Part shown: piece after piece, positions 63,795-64,000 of the stretch
Numbering within the stretch: position 1 is the stretch's first letter
How the letters are laid out: each line of letters begins with the position of its first letter
NCBI GenBank assembly: GCA_902547755.1
Contig: CACCPA010000009.1
Location: 46,566 to 110,565 of the forward strand
Direction: 5' to 3'
DNA length: 64,000 nt
From: Halieaceae bacterium
GTDB taxonomy: Bacteria > Pseudomonadota > Gammaproteobacteria > Pseudomonadales > Halieaceae
Translations under genes and position numbers: made by a program
The notes under the pieces: generated by a model
Seen by the model: only the letters and a program-made list of their open reading frames with translations
Database searches by the model: none
What the model was told of the DNA's origin: nothing

Positions 63795-64000
63795 TGCTGC
63801 GTCTCCAGCTGTTTTTTCAAGTTACCGCGCGCCCGCACCAATAGGGACTCCACGGCACGGACCGATGAATTAATGATCTCCGCCACTTCTCGGTTCGATA
63901 GGTTTTGATAGTAAGTCAGTTCCAAGGCGCTTCTCTGACTCTCGGGTAACCGCATTAAAGCAACATCGATGGGGTGCTGCTCTCTCGAAGTATCCGACTC
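63791..64000 (-). CDS. ECF RNA polymerase sigma factor, C-terminal part
   Basis: The last 69 residues are in the window; the N terminus is beyond 64000. They contain sigma region 4: MRLPESQRSALELTYYQNLS, then REVAEIINSSVRAVESLLVRARGNLKK, the helix-turn-helix that contacts the -35 element. The stop overlaps the ATG of the anti-sigma-like gene (ATGA). The subgroup cannot be fixed without region 2. Confidence 0.88.
   Translation of the reverse strand, partial: ESDTSREQHPIDVALMRLPESQRSALELTYYQNLSNREVAEIINSSVRAVESLLVRARGNLKKQLETQQ

Overview
The window is about 64 kb of densely coding chromosome from a marine-type gammaproteobacterium. The evidence is the gene families and their order: nadA-bepA-tusA-like-perM, fur|bamE-rnfH-ratA...smpB, and recN|(hrcA)-grpE-dnaK-dnaJ-dapB are all Pseudomonas-like neighbourhoods. 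The complete Entner-Doudoroff set with a HexR regulator, two acyl-CoA dehydrogenases, and a Fur protein without the CxxC pair point the same way. My best guess, by inference only, is the Cellvibrionales/Halieaceae (OM60/NOR5) area. I see no tRNA, rRNA, CRISPR array, insertion sequence or prophage, and no gap between genes longer than about 200 bases.

Layout. 1-5.9 kb (minus strand): murJ (partial), nudF, pyrB, sbcB, class I fumarase and a coiled-coil membrane protein. 6.0-9.4 kb: a PuuD-type membrane domain protein, groEL-groES with a CIRCE operator and a sigma32 promoter, and fxsA. 9.4-16.1 kb: a hypothetical protein, an AmpG-like permease, an AMP-forming acyl-CoA ligase, an STM3941-like protein, an MBL-fold hydrolase and fabV. 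16.2-28.2 kb (mostly plus strand): a MAPEG protein, a ROK fructokinase, edd-glk-eda-zwf-pgl, gap (minus), hexR and ppc. This is a carbon-metabolism island with HexR-like palindromes before edd and between gap and hexR. 28.3-32.6 kb: aceE-aceF, preceded by two operator-like palindromes of identical design. 32.8-39.7 kb: an M16 protease lipoprotein, perM, a TusA-like protein, bepA and nadA.

39.8-49.7 kb: a truncated receiver domain next to an out-of-frame HPt protein, a crotonase, a fused tandem TetR regulator with tesB, and a minus-strand operon of two acyl-CoA dehydrogenases, an SDR, aceK and two histidine phosphatases. 49.8-56.5 kb: the stress-chaperone block hrcA, grpE, dnaK, dnaJ, dapB and a YbbN/CnoX chaperedoxin. 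56.6-61.9 kb: recN, fur, bamE, rnfH, ratA, an SNF-type transporter and smpB. 61.9-64 kb: a TauE/SafE permease and an ECF sigma / membrane anti-sigma-like / periplasmic metal-sensor operon cut by the window end.

The parts that work together are: (i) glucose and fructose catabolism through 6-phosphogluconate and KDPG to pyruvate (kinases, zwf, pgl, edd, eda), then gap, ppc and aceEF, under HexR and an unknown aceEF regulator; (ii) a heat-shock regulon in which three sigma32-like promoters share a 13-base spacer and only groES adds CIRCE for the locally encoded HrcA; (iii) fatty-acid turnover (acyl-CoA ligase, dehydrogenases, hydratase, thioesterase) plus aceK, which fits growth on lipids or acetyl-CoA-yielding substrates.
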